From: Nocardia elegans NBRC 108235
Lineage (GTDB): Bacteria; Actinomycetota; Actinomycetes; Mycobacteriales; Mycobacteriaceae
Assembly (NCBI RefSeq): GCF_001612845.1
Contig: NZ_BDBF01000009.1
Span: 185,480 to 249,479 of the forward strand
DNA length: 64,000 nt
Reading direction: 5' to 3'
Shown here: one piece after another, positions 22,570 through 32,223 of the stretch
Layout of the letters: every line of letters begins with the position of its first letter
Numbering within the stretch: position 1 is the first letter of the stretch
Translations under genes and position numbers: made by a program
Notes under the pieces: model-generated
Told to the model about the DNA's origin: nothing
Database searches by the model: none
The model's input: only the letters and a program-made list of their open reading frames with translations

Positions 22570-24763
22570 CCAATCCGAACTGCCCGTAGATGCTGACTCG
22601 TTGGTGTGGCAGCACTTGTTCTGGCCCAGTCCGTTTCGCGAAGCCTCGGCGACGTCGCTGCTGCGGCACTGGGCCGCGCAGAAGCACGCGCCGCAGCTGA
22701 TCCTTGAGGCACGCAGCGACGCCAGCGGTGTTGAGTACCTGGTGGGGAGCCAGTTGCGTCATGCCCTGCCGATACGGCGGTCGGTTGAACAGTTGGTGGG
22801 TGGCAGTGTCGTCACGCCGTTCGACGCCGATGAACGCCGGGAGATGCGCACCGCCCGCCGGGTGAAGCTGACCGCGACGGATTGGCCGCTGGAACCGGTC
22901 GATCGGGTGGCGTCGAGCCGCTCCATCCTGAGCGCGCTGACAGCCGTGAATCGTGGCGAGCGCCTGGTGATTCAGGTAATCCTGGGGCCACGCCGCCAGC
23001 CGATGCTGCCGCCTGTCGAACCCCCGGCCCATCAATCGGTGGCCTCGAAGGTCTGGAGCGGTCTGTTGCCTGACCGGCGCCCGAACGCCCGTCAGGCCCT
23101 CGTCCGCAAACTTGGCCAGCATGGCTTCGCGGCCGTCATTCGGATCGGCGTCGAGGCCGGCACCGCGGAACGACGTAAATCGCTGCTGTTGGGTCTGGCC
23201 GCGGCGCTGGGGACGGTGGAAACCGCCGGGGTGCATTTGAAGCTGGCGGGGGAGAAGGCCGCCAGCATCAACCAGCCGAAGTCGGGCTGGTCGATGTTCA
23301 TGCCTGCCCAACTGGTCAGTGTGCCCGAACTTAGTCACCTGCTGGCGTGGCCGGTATCGGATAAGGATGAATACTTCCCGGGCCAACCGCCACTGCACCC
23401 CCGGCCGGTACGGCCTTCAGATGCGGTGCAGACCGGTGAGCGAACCATCGCCACCGCGAACGCGCCGGGCGTCACCGCGACGATCGGTTACAACGTCATC
23501 GACAGCATGCGTCACACCTGGGTGATTGGGCCGAACGGCACCGGCAAGTCGACGCTGCTGCTGAACCTCATCGTGCAAGACCTGGAGGCGGGCCGCCCGA
23601 TCGTCGTCATCGAACCGAAAGACCTTGTGGCCGACGTTCTGTCCCGCATCCCCGAGGAGCGGAAGAACGATATTGTGCTCCTCGACCCCCTCGATAGGGC
23701 CCCGGTCGGTATCAACCCGCTCAGCCGATCGTTCGGTGGGAGGAGCGATGGCCGGACCCCGGAAGTCGTGGCGGATTCGCTAGTCGGCACCTTCCAATCG
23801 CTCTATGGCGACGTCGGCCCGCGCAGTCTGGACATCCTTCGAAACAGTCTGGAGGTGCTGGCCAAGCGCGACGACGCCAGTCTGGCCATGTTGCCGCTCC
23901 TGCTGACCAATCCTGGGTTTCGGCGGTCACTGACGCAGCGGGTGATCAAGGAAGATCCATTCGCGGCGGGGCCCTTTTGGCAGTGGTTCGACTCGTTGTC
24001 ACCCGAAGGCGTGGACAACAAGATCGCGCCACTCAGCAACAAGCTGCGGCCACTGCTGACCAAACAGCTCAGAGCAGTGCTGGCGCAGCGCAATCCGAAG
24101 TTCAACATTCGCCAAGTGCTGACCGAACGCAAGGTGTTGCTGGTACCGCTCCAGAAGGGCGTCATCGGGCCGGAGTCGGCGCAACTGTTGGGAGCGATCG
24201 TGCTGGCCGAGTTGTGGCAAGCGATCCGGGAACGCGCCGGCACCCCGGAGGAGTCGCGGATTCCCGTACTCGTCTATATCGACGAGGTACAGGACTACCT
24301 CAAACTGCCAACGGATTTGGGCGATGCCCTGGCTACCGCCCGCTCCCTCAAAGCCGGATTCCACATGGCGCACCAATACGAGAAACAGATGCCCCCAGCG
24401 ATGTTGGACGCCTTCCGTAACAACGCCCGGAGCCGCATCACCTTCCAGCTCCAAGCAGGTGACGCCAAGAACATGGCCGAGGGGCAATCCGTCTTGGTAC
24501 CCCAGGACTTCGGGACACTGCCTGCTCACCACGTCTACGCCAGCTTGATGCGCGACAATTCGGTGCAGCCATGGGCATCCGGCGTGACGTTGCCGCCCCC
24601 ACCCGAGATCAGCGACCCAGAGGAGATCCGCCGGTTAAGCCGTGAACGCTACGGCCAGCCGCTGGACGAGATTGAACGCGGCTTCGCTGAGCTGCTCGAT
24701 CAGGTCAACGGTAGCAGCACCTCGATAGGTGGGGCCGGCGCGCGGCGTAGGAGGCAAGCGTGA
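22559..24763 (+). CDS. TraD/VirD4-HerA-like DNA transfer ATPase
   Basis: From ATG 22559, preceded by GGGGAGGAGG, the product has 734 residues. Walker A GPNGTGKST begins at residue 324 and Walker B VYIDEVQD has D575/E576. Between them are EPKDLVADVL and LLDPLDRAPVGINPL, and after them the coupling-protein segment ARSLKAGFHMAHQYEKQMPP. No membrane helices are evident, unlike classical TraG/VirD4, so membrane contact may come from the neighbouring membrane genes. It should pump or present DNA during conjugation. It overlaps its neighbours on both sides. Confidence 0.75.
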   Translation: MTTDQSELPVDADSLVWQHLFWPSPFREASATSLLRHWAAQKHAPQLILEARSDASGVEYLVGSQLRHALPIRRSVEQLVGGSVVTPFDADERREMRTARRVKLTATDWPLEPVDRVASSRSILSALTAVNRGERLVIQVILGPRRQPMLPPVEPPAHQSVASKVWSGLLPDRRPNARQALVRKLGQHGFAAVIRIGVEAGTAERRKSLLLGLAAALGTVETAGVHLKLAGEKAASINQPKSGWSMFMPAQLVSVPELSHLLAWPVSDKDEYFPGQPPLHPRPVRPSDAVQTGERTIATANAPGVTATIGYNVIDSMRHTWVIGPNGTGKSTLLLNLIVQDLEAGRPIVVIEPKDLVADVLSRIPEERKNDIVLLDPLDRAPVGINPLSRSFGGRSDGRTPEVVADSLVGTFQSLYGDVGPRSLDILRNSLEVLAKRDDASLAMLPLLLTNPGFRRSLTQRVIKEDPFAAGPFWQWFDSLSPEGVDNKIAPLSNKLRPLLTKQLRAVLAQRNPKFNIRQVLTERKVLLVPLQKGVIGPESAQLLGAIVLAELWQAIRERAGTPEESRIPVLVYIDEVQDYLKLPTDLGDALATARSLKAGFHMAHQYEKQMPPAMLDAFRNNARSRITFQLQAGDAKNMAEGQSVLVPQDFGTLPAHHVYASLMRDNSVQPWASGVTLPPPPEISDPEEIRRLSRERYGQPLDEIERGFAELLDQVNGSSTSIGGAGARRRRQA

Positions 24764-25764
24764 GCGGATTGGCGGGCGGCGGAGCCGCTTCTAACAGAGG
24801 CCATCTCGATGGCCGTCTCGCCTCGACCAACATTCCTGCATTCTCGCCGGTCAGCTCCAAGTTCCGCGTCCCGCTGGACGCGAATGATGGTGCCCATTCG
24901 GGCACCACACACCAACATCCGCCGCGACGTCGTACCCGCCAGCCAATCCGTGATCTGTCCGCCATCGCCAAGCAGTTGAGTGAGCGCGATTGGGTCATTC
25001 TGCGGTCCGTGGCCGAGCATCGGTTCCTGACCGTGCGCCATATCGAGTCGTTGCATTTCGGCGACCTGACACCCGGCTCTGGCCGGCGCAAAGCGCAACG
25101 AGCGCTGGCTAAGCTGCGACAGCTCCGTGTGCTGAACAACCTGACCCACCGGGTCGGAGGTCTGGCCGGGGGCAGCGACGGCATGGTGCACTACGTCGAC
25201 GACATCGGGCAGCGCCTGCTTCGGCGGGAGTCCGGAGCCGTGGCCCGGCGGCGCTTCCACACCCCGACCGAACGGTTCTTGGACCATCAACTGGGGATTG
25301 CCACCGCGCACGTAGCGCTTGTGGAGGCATCCCGGCACGGCCAACTGGAACTGCTGAAGTGCGACATCGAACCTGTGGCCTGGCGTGACTACGTTGGCAT
25401 CGGTGGCGCGAGGCTGACACTCAAGCCGGACCTGTATGCCGAAACCGCGTATCCGCCCGGCAGCGAGTACGTCGACGCGGCGTTCATCGAGATCGACATG
25501 GGCACCGAGAGCATCCCGACGCTCATCCGTAAATGCCATGAGTACGAGGCGTACTGGCGCCAAGGGGCCGAGCAAGAAAAGAACGAGGGCGTCTTCCCGC
25601 TGGTGGTGTGGAGCATCACCGCTGAAACGCCGTCCAAGGCCGAGAGGCGACGCGACGCCCTCGGCCGGGCCATCGACAAGGACCGCAGACTGCGGCCGGA
25701 ACTGTTCCGGATCATCGCGCCGGAACAACTGCCCGAACTATTGCAGAAAGGAGGTGAACTATGA
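24760..25764 (+). CDS. Replication-relaxation family protein
   Basis: The 334-residue product starts at a GTG that overlaps the TraD-like stop by 4 bp. After a disordered start, a winged-helix-like segment appears (SERDWVILRSVAEHRFLTVRHIESLHF) and then the family's nuclease-like region (LTLKPDLYAET, AAFIEIDMGTESIPTLIRKC, YEAYWRQGAEQE). This is the pattern of the replication-relaxation family found with transfer genes on actinobacterial plasmids and elements, thought to nick or process DNA for replication and transfer. No other relaxase is visible in the element, so this is the best candidate. Confidence 0.7.
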   Translation: MSGLAGGGAASNRGHLDGRLASTNIPAFSPVSSKFRVPLDANDGAHSGTTHQHPPRRRTRQPIRDLSAIAKQLSERDWVILRSVAEHRFLTVRHIESLHFGDLTPGSGRRKAQRALAKLRQLRVLNNLTHRVGGLAGGSDGMVHYVDDIGQRLLRRESGAVARRRFHTPTERFLDHQLGIATAHVALVEASRHGQLELLKCDIEPVAWRDYVGIGGARLTLKPDLYAETAYPPGSEYVDAAFIEIDMGTESIPTLIRKCHEYEAYWRQGAEQEKNEGVFPLVVWSITAETPSKAERRRDALGRAIDKDRRLRPELFRIIAPEQLPELLQKGGEL

Positions 25765-26393
25765 AGCAGCACAAACTAATTCAGTCGCCCGAGAACGCGG
25801 CGCCGCACCGTCGCTATCGCACCATCATGGCCGACCCACCCTGGGACATTCTCCAGCGAGGCCACCGCGGCGCAGATCAGCATTACCCGCTCATGACTGT
25901 CGAGCAGATCAAAAATATGCCTGTTGTCGATCTTGCGGAAGACGATGCGTACTTGTGGCTTTGGGTGACCAACGGTTCATGGAGGGCAGGCTACGACGTC
26001 ATGGAAGCCTGGGGCTTCACCTATCGTTCCCCACTGACCTGGGTGAAACCGCGATTGCAGCTCGGGCAATACCTGCGCAACATGACCGAACACGTCCTGT
26101 TTGGCACACGCGGGAAGGCCAAGGTCAACTTCCGGGCGCAACCGACGTGGTTCATCGCGCCGGTGCAGGAGCACAGTCATAAGCCGGAAGAGCAGTACGC
26201 GATCATCGAACGCGTCAGCGGCGGCCCCTACCTGGAGCTGTTCGCCCGCCGGGCGCAACCAGGATGGGACGCCTGGGGCAACGAAATCGACTCGAACATC
26301 ATGATTCCCGGCTATCCGGTGCCATCCGATGCGAAGCACCTTCGACAGGAAGCTGATCAGCCTCGCGCAGCGCCGGAGAAACTCGCTACCTGA
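25761..26393 (+). CDS. MT-A70-family adenine N6 methyltransferase
   Basis: The 210-residue enzyme carries the catalytic DPPW at residues 25-28 (MADPPWDI) and the MT-A70 features YLWLWVTN, WGFTYRSPLTWVKP, EHVLFGTRGK and YLELFARRAQPGWDAWGNE. It should methylate adenine in DNA, which would protect the element from host restriction. AAAGGAGGTGA precedes ATG 25761, and the ATG overlaps the preceding stop. No cognate restriction endonuclease is adjacent. Confidence 0.88.
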   Translation: MKQHKLIQSPENAAPHRRYRTIMADPPWDILQRGHRGADQHYPLMTVEQIKNMPVVDLAEDDAYLWLWVTNGSWRAGYDVMEAWGFTYRSPLTWVKPRLQLGQYLRNMTEHVLFGTRGKAKVNFRAQPTWFIAPVQEHSHKPEEQYAIIERVSGGPYLELFARRAQPGWDAWGNEIDSNIMIPGYPVPSDAKHLRQEADQPRAAPEKLAT

Positions 26394-26477
26394 GCGGACA
26401 TGCCTCATCGGTGTCCTGCGGCCGTTTCCGTAAGCGCAACAAGCGCTTGCCGGCCGCTCGCACCGAGGAGAAGGACC

Positions 26478-26912
26478 ATGTCCGAACCGAACCGGGAAGT
26501 CACCCTGGCGATCCGGATAGACACGGCGCGGCACACCCAGCTGACCTGGATTGCCGATCTCAGGAAGCGCAGCCTCAAGGCTGAATGCTTCGCCGCCGTG
26601 GACGCTTGGATCGAGGCTGCCAAGAACGATCCTGACCTGATGGCCAGGGCCAACGCCGCTCGCGCTGCCATCGAAGAAGAAGCACGCACGCGGCAGGCAG
26701 CCATCAACAATCTGTTCACCGCCACACCACCCCCGCCACCCGACGATGAGGACACCGCCGTCGTCATCCCCGAGGAGGCGGAACCCGCCACCGAGGCCGC
26801 CGATGCGACCGAAGTGACGGACACGACGGAAGACGCACCGGCACAAGGCGCTCGCCGCAGTCGGGGTCGTCGTGGCAGCCAACAGGCGGGAGGTGAACAA
26901 ACGGACAGCTGA
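26478..26912 (+). CDS. Ribbon-helix-helix-like protein with acidic tail
   Basis: From ATG 26478 (AAGGA six bases upstream) the product has 144 residues. The first 50 look like a ribbon-helix-helix or ParG/CopG-type DNA-binding fold: REVTLAIRIDTARHTQLTWI then KRSLKAECFAAVDAWIEAAK. The rest is Pro/Glu-rich and ends in a basic patch (RRSRGRRGSQ). It could be a copy-control, partition or accessory transfer protein. The family call is by pattern only. Confidence 0.5.
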   Translation: MSEPNREVTLAIRIDTARHTQLTWIADLRKRSLKAECFAAVDAWIEAAKNDPDLMARANAARAAIEEEARTRQAAINNLFTATPPPPPDDEDTAVVIPEEAEPATEAADATEVTDTTEDAPAQGARRSRGRRGSQQAGGEQTDS

Positions 26913-26937
26913 GCCACGCTCAGCGCCCGGTGTAAGA

Positions 26938-26991
26938 GGCCGGCGGACAGCAGATCGAGGAATGCACAGACCTCGCTGCTGTCCACCGGCC
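26938..26991 (+). terminator. Long stem-loop between element genes
   Basis: GGCCGGCGGACAGCAG (26938-26953) pairs with CTGCTGTCCACCGGCC (26976-26991) with a single mismatch; inside, CGAGG pairs with CCTCG around a 10-nt loop. It ends 31 bp before the next start and has no U-run. A terminator or a leader RNA element is possible. Confidence 0.5.
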
Positions 26992-27022
26992 AACACTCAA
27001 ACGTAACCGAAAGGAGAAGATC

Positions 27023-27436
27023 ATGAGTGAGAAATTCCAGAATCCACAACGTAATTCGGGCGAGGTGATACCGCCCGCCGAACCGAACCACGACCGCAAG
27101 CAGCGCCTCGCATGGGACGTGAGTGAGGCGCTGCTCCAGGCGGTTTACGACGCCGCCGAACGCTCCGGCGAGGATGCCCGGTCGGCCGCGGTGACCGTCG
27201 CGCTGCAGCAGGTGGAGCGGACACACGTTTTCGACGTGGCCGACGAAGATGATCAGCACGTTCTAGCGTCGCAGGCCGACTATGCGGCCGCCCGGCTTGT
27301 CGAACTCATCGACGCCTGCGACGAGCTGACTACGAGCGATCTCCAAGGCGCCATCGAAGCATTGGCCATGCGGCTCGTCCATCACCAGCTGCCGGTCGGC
27401 GGCGTCGAGCAGACGGAAGGCGGTGATCATGAATGA
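27023..27436 (+). CDS. Hypothetical element protein upstream of ArdA
   Basis: The 137-residue product starts at ATG 27023 with AAAGGAGAAG eight to nine bases upstream. It is soluble, acidic and helical (QRLAWDVSEALLQAVYDAAE, ARLVELIDACDELTTSDLQG). The gene overlaps the ArdA gene by 8 bp, so the products are made together. I recognise no domain; an accessory to antirestriction or replication is possible. Confidence 0.5.
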   Translation: MSEKFQNPQRNSGEVIPPAEPNHDRKQRLAWDVSEALLQAVYDAAERSGEDARSAAVTVALQQVERTHVFDVADEDDQHVLASQADYAAARLVELIDACDELTTSDLQGAIEALAMRLVHHQLPVGGVEQTEGGDHE

Positions 27437-28085
27437 GCGGTTCCCAAATCCACACGCACACAACGACTACCAGCCTGACATTGACGCCCAAAGCTATGAG
27501 GAGTCGAGCCGCGAACAACCGACACGTCTCAATCCGCGTATCTACGTCACCCGCGGCTTGCCGCTGCGGGCCGAGTTGACCGACGGCACCTGGCTGGACA
27601 TGGCCCGCGACCCGGCCACTATCGCTACCGAACTATATGCGGTCCTCGGCGATGACGAGGCGCATGCCGGTGCTCCGCTGTATATCTGGGACTATCAGGA
27701 CTTCGGCGCGTTCGACGTCAGGACCGGCGCGATCGGACTCGAAGGCACCGACAGCATCGAACTGCTCTCGCAGGTTGCGCATGGCCTCACCGAACACGGT
27801 CCGGCCTACGCGGCATGGGCGAAATTCAACGAGGACGACCCCCGCCTGTTTGACCACTTCGAACGCGCCTACCAGGGGCACTACGAAAGCGTCGACGGTT
27901 ACGTCCGCCACCTGCTCGCACCGCTCGGACTGGATGAAGTCCTGAAAGACGCCTTACCAGACCAGCTCAAACACCTCGCCTACATCGACTACGAGGCGAT
28001 CGGCGAGCAACTGCTGGCACAAGACGACATCGTGGCCGTTCCGGCAGAAGGCGGCGGCGTGTGGATATTCGACGAGCGAGCGTAG
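27429..28085 (+). CDS. ardA: ArdA-family antirestriction protein
   Basis: From ATG 27429 the product has 218 residues and follows ArdA throughout: PRIYVTRGLPLRAELTDGTW, then PLYIWDYQDFGAFDV, SIELLSQVAHGLTEHGPAYA, FERAYQGHYESVDGYVRHLL, YIDYEAIGEQLL and a final VWIFDE. ArdA is a DNA-mimicking acidic protein that blocks type I restriction-modification enzymes when an element enters a new host. The protein is indeed strongly acidic. AAGGCGG precedes the start. Together with the MT-A70 methylase it gives the element two ways past host restriction. Confidence 0.82.
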   Translation: MNERFPNPHAHNDYQPDIDAQSYEESSREQPTRLNPRIYVTRGLPLRAELTDGTWLDMARDPATIATELYAVLGDDEAHAGAPLYIWDYQDFGAFDVRTGAIGLEGTDSIELLSQVAHGLTEHGPAYAAWAKFNEDDPRLFDHFERAYQGHYESVDGYVRHLLAPLGLDEVLKDALPDQLKHLAYIDYEAIGEQLLAQDDIVAVPAEGGGVWIFDERA

Positions 28086-28218
28086 GCAGTCGATATTAAT
28101 GACTTCGTCAGAAAATAGCCTATCAGGAAATTGTTGTAGAAATTGTAAAAGTCACGAAAAAGCGTTGAAATAATTCCCCAACTGGAGGTATTATTCAAAT
28201 ACGAATGGGGACAAGAAA

Positions 28219-28629
28219 ATGAACGAAGATTTGCATGTTAATCAAACAAGCGACATCGCCAGATTGGGCAGACTGCTTCAGCTGAGACGGGAAGCGCTCG
28301 GCCTTTCGGTGCGAGAAGCTGCGCGGCGTGCCGACGTCGATAAAGGTACTGTCTCTCGGATCGAACAGGGGCAGATCCCGAATCCGAGGCCGGAAAACAT
28401 AAAGGCTATCGCGAATGTGCTGCGCGTGCCGGTAAGTGACCTGTTTGCAGTGGCCGGTTGGATGCCTAAAGGTGAATTGCCGACCTTACGGCCGTATCTG
28501 CGCACGAAGTACAACCTCACCGCCGAGGAGATGAAGGACATCGAGAGGGACTTCGCGCGCATCGCACGGGAGAAAGGTATCAGTTTCAATGAATACGACG
28601 GCCCGATCGACGGTGAAGATGAGGGGTAG
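28219..28629 (+). CDS. XRE-family repressor of the element
   Basis: The 136-residue protein has a Cro/C1 helix-turn-helix at about residues 14-75 (RLLQLRREALGLSVREAARR, DKGTVSRIEQGQIPNPRPE) and a short helical C-terminus (TAEEMKDIERDFARIAREKG). Its gene is followed by an ImmA/IrrE metallopeptidase gene, the classic pair in which the peptidase cleaves the repressor and switches the element on. The twin palindromes at 22202-22253 are candidate target sites. The upstream gap (28086-28218) is AT-rich. Confidence 0.85.
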   Translation: MNEDLHVNQTSDIARLGRLLQLRREALGLSVREAARRADVDKGTVSRIEQGQIPNPRPENIKAIANVLRVPVSDLFAVAGWMPKGELPTLRPYLRTKYNLTAEEMKDIERDFARIAREKGISFNEYDGPIDGEDEG

Positions 28630-28747
28630 CTAGCGGGGGAGAAACGCACCGCCTTCAGCGATTAATAATTCCTTAATGGCAGACTAGAGGGAAAGAAAGG
28701 AGTAGTGCGCAACTATCAAACGTTAATTTGTAAGGAGGTGACGCTCA

Positions 28748-29485
28748 ATGCGAGACGGACGACCAATCTCTAACAAACCGGTAATATTGCCAGTTCGGCA
28801 AGGAGGGGAGTATTCGCAACGGCAGCCCAGTATTTTGCGTGAACTGCGTATCCGGATCCCCCGCCGCCCAAACGTAACCTACTCGGAAGCGCTTGTGATC
28901 GCCGAGCTGCAAGCGGCTACGCTCCTGGAGCTGTGCGAGGTTGACGCGGCACCGGTTTTGAGTGAGATCGTCACCAACCTGCCAAAAGTCCGCGTTGAGC
29001 ACGCCTTTCAGAGCGCCTCGGGCGCAAGCTTCTGGGATCGCGAACGAAGCGAATGGGCGATCTATCTCAACCGCGGCGACTCCCGTCGTCGTCGTCGGTT
29101 CACCCTACTCCACGAATTCAAACACATAATCGACTACGGGTACCGACACGTGCTGTATGCCGGTCCTGGTCATAGTGACTCGGACATCGAGGCCGAACGC
29201 GCAGCCGACTACTTCGCTGGCTGCGTCTTGGTGCCGAAGAAGTTCCTCAAGCGTGCATGGGGAAACGGAATACAAAAGGTCACTGACCTTGCACATCTAT
29301 TCCGGGTCAGCGAGGTTGCGATTGAAGTGCGTCTTCGTCAAACCGGATTGGTCGATTGTTCGCACCGTGAAGAGAGCGGCGTTGTGCGGCATGCGATGGG
29401 ATGGGCAGTGAACTGTCAGGGCCGTCACGGCGGCAGCTGGTGGCAGGACGCCTTAAACGTCGACTTGGTTAGGAGTTTGCAATGA
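28748..29485 (+). CDS. ImmA/IrrE-family metallopeptidase
   Basis: AAGGAGGTGA sits eight bases before ATG 28748. The 245-residue protein contains HEFKH (H122, E123, H126) in TLLHEFKHIIDYG and a downstream EAERAADYFAG helix that supplies the third zinc ligand, both hallmarks of ImmA/IrrE peptidases. The C-terminal KVTDLAHLFRVSEVAIEVRL is the usual helical segment after the catalytic core. It is expected to cut the XRE repressor encoded just upstream and so induce excision or transfer. The stop overlaps the next start by 4 bp. Confidence 0.88.
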   Translation: MRDGRPISNKPVILPVRQGGEYSQRQPSILRELRIRIPRRPNVTYSEALVIAELQAATLLELCEVDAAPVLSEIVTNLPKVRVEHAFQSASGASFWDRERSEWAIYLNRGDSRRRRRFTLLHEFKHIIDYGYRHVLYAGPGHSDSDIEAERAADYFAGCVLVPKKFLKRAWGNGIQKVTDLAHLFRVSEVAIEVRLRQTGLVDCSHREESGVVRHAMGWAVNCQGRHGGSWWQDALNVDLVRSLQ

Positions 29486-29979
29486 ATATTACTGAAAAAG
29501 CGGTTGATCATCGAAACGATAGAGCACTCGCCGTGCTGTTTCTGTCCATGGCGTCAATGCCGGTTTCGGCCGCACGTGGCGGCGAGCCGCTGGCAGTTCA
29601 GGTGCAACGCGAGAATGGAAGAAAAAAGGCAGCTGAGCTGAATTCTCATGTCTCACGTGAGTTCGTCGAGATCGGTGTTGCTGCGACAGGCCACCGCAAG
29701 CGACCGGCGATTGTTGAACTACTCCACTATCTGGACGAGAACCCCGGTATATGTTACGTCATATTCTCGGCGACAGGCCGGGTGTCACGCCGACTTGAAG
29801 ACTTCCGCGAACTGATGACCCAATTCGATGCCCGTGACGTGGTCGTGGTGCTTCCGTATGGCGATCCTTTGATGCCTGCGGCTGTTCGCGAAGCGCTCTG
29901 GCGCACCACTGAATGGGTCCGGGAACGAAGTCTGGCAGCACGGGCGCAACGTCGCCAGAAAGCGGCATCTGCCACCTAA
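29482..29979 (+). CDS. Catalytically dead serine-recombinase N-terminal domain protein
   Basis: The 165-residue protein aligns by eye with the first 140 residues of the integrase encoded next: RENGRKKAAELNSHVSREFV matches RDANRRKAASLGAVVVKEFV, then RPAIVELLHYLDENPGICYV. The catalytic YPRVST has become FLSMAS, losing the arginine and serine, and KIDRLARN reads ATGRVSRR, losing the aspartate. The DNA-binding half is absent. It starts on the metallopeptidase stop (ATGA) and precedes int by 38 bp. It could modulate the integrase, for instance as a directionality factor or dimer decoy. Confidence 0.65.
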   Translation: MNITEKAVDHRNDRALAVLFLSMASMPVSAARGGEPLAVQVQRENGRKKAAELNSHVSREFVEIGVAATGHRKRPAIVELLHYLDENPGICYVIFSATGRVSRRLEDFRELMTQFDARDVVVVLPYGDPLMPAAVREALWRTTEWVRERSLAARAQRRQKAASAT

Positions 29980-30017
29980 CACCCCTGCATAGCAGGTAAC
30001 GATATCGGAGGGAAGAT

Positions 30018-31844
<1,827 letters not shown>

Positions 31845-32223
31845 TGGTACGACCGTCCAAACTCTACCGGCCCGGGCGCGGATCGCGAAGCCGCGCGGGG
31901 GTGTCGTGTACCCACGGGTAACACGAACTGGGATTATAACGATTCGGCAACTCCCAATATGAGGAACCCTCAACTTTCTGACTTCCGAGTAACGCTGCCA
32001 CCTGGGGCTTCAAACATGAGGGAGGGTCATGTTTGGCGGTGTTCTTGTACTGCCGTACCGAAATACTCGACGGTAGGGGTGCGGGGGCCGGGGAAACGTG
32101 AGGCTTTCCTCATGATTTTGTGCGAACCTGAGGCTTCGTCAGGTCCTCAGGGGTGAGGGACGCCTGTGCACGCAAGAGCGGGCCCCGCGGGGTGAGCCGC
32201 CACGAGAAGGAAGTCGATACGTC
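31845..32223 (+). promoter_or_regulatory. Non-coding region upstream of fas with direct and inverted repeats
   Basis: No gene is present here. TGAGGCTT occurs twice, at 32099 and 32129, exactly 30 bp apart. ACCTGA-N7-TCAGGT (32126-32144) is a dyad overlapping the second copy, and CCTGAGG/CCTCAGG is another nested pair. A TATAAC box lies near 31935. These repeats are plausible sites for the lipid-responsive regulator that controls fas-acpS in mycolic-acid bacteria (FasR type), but the assignment is inferred. Confidence 0.45.
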
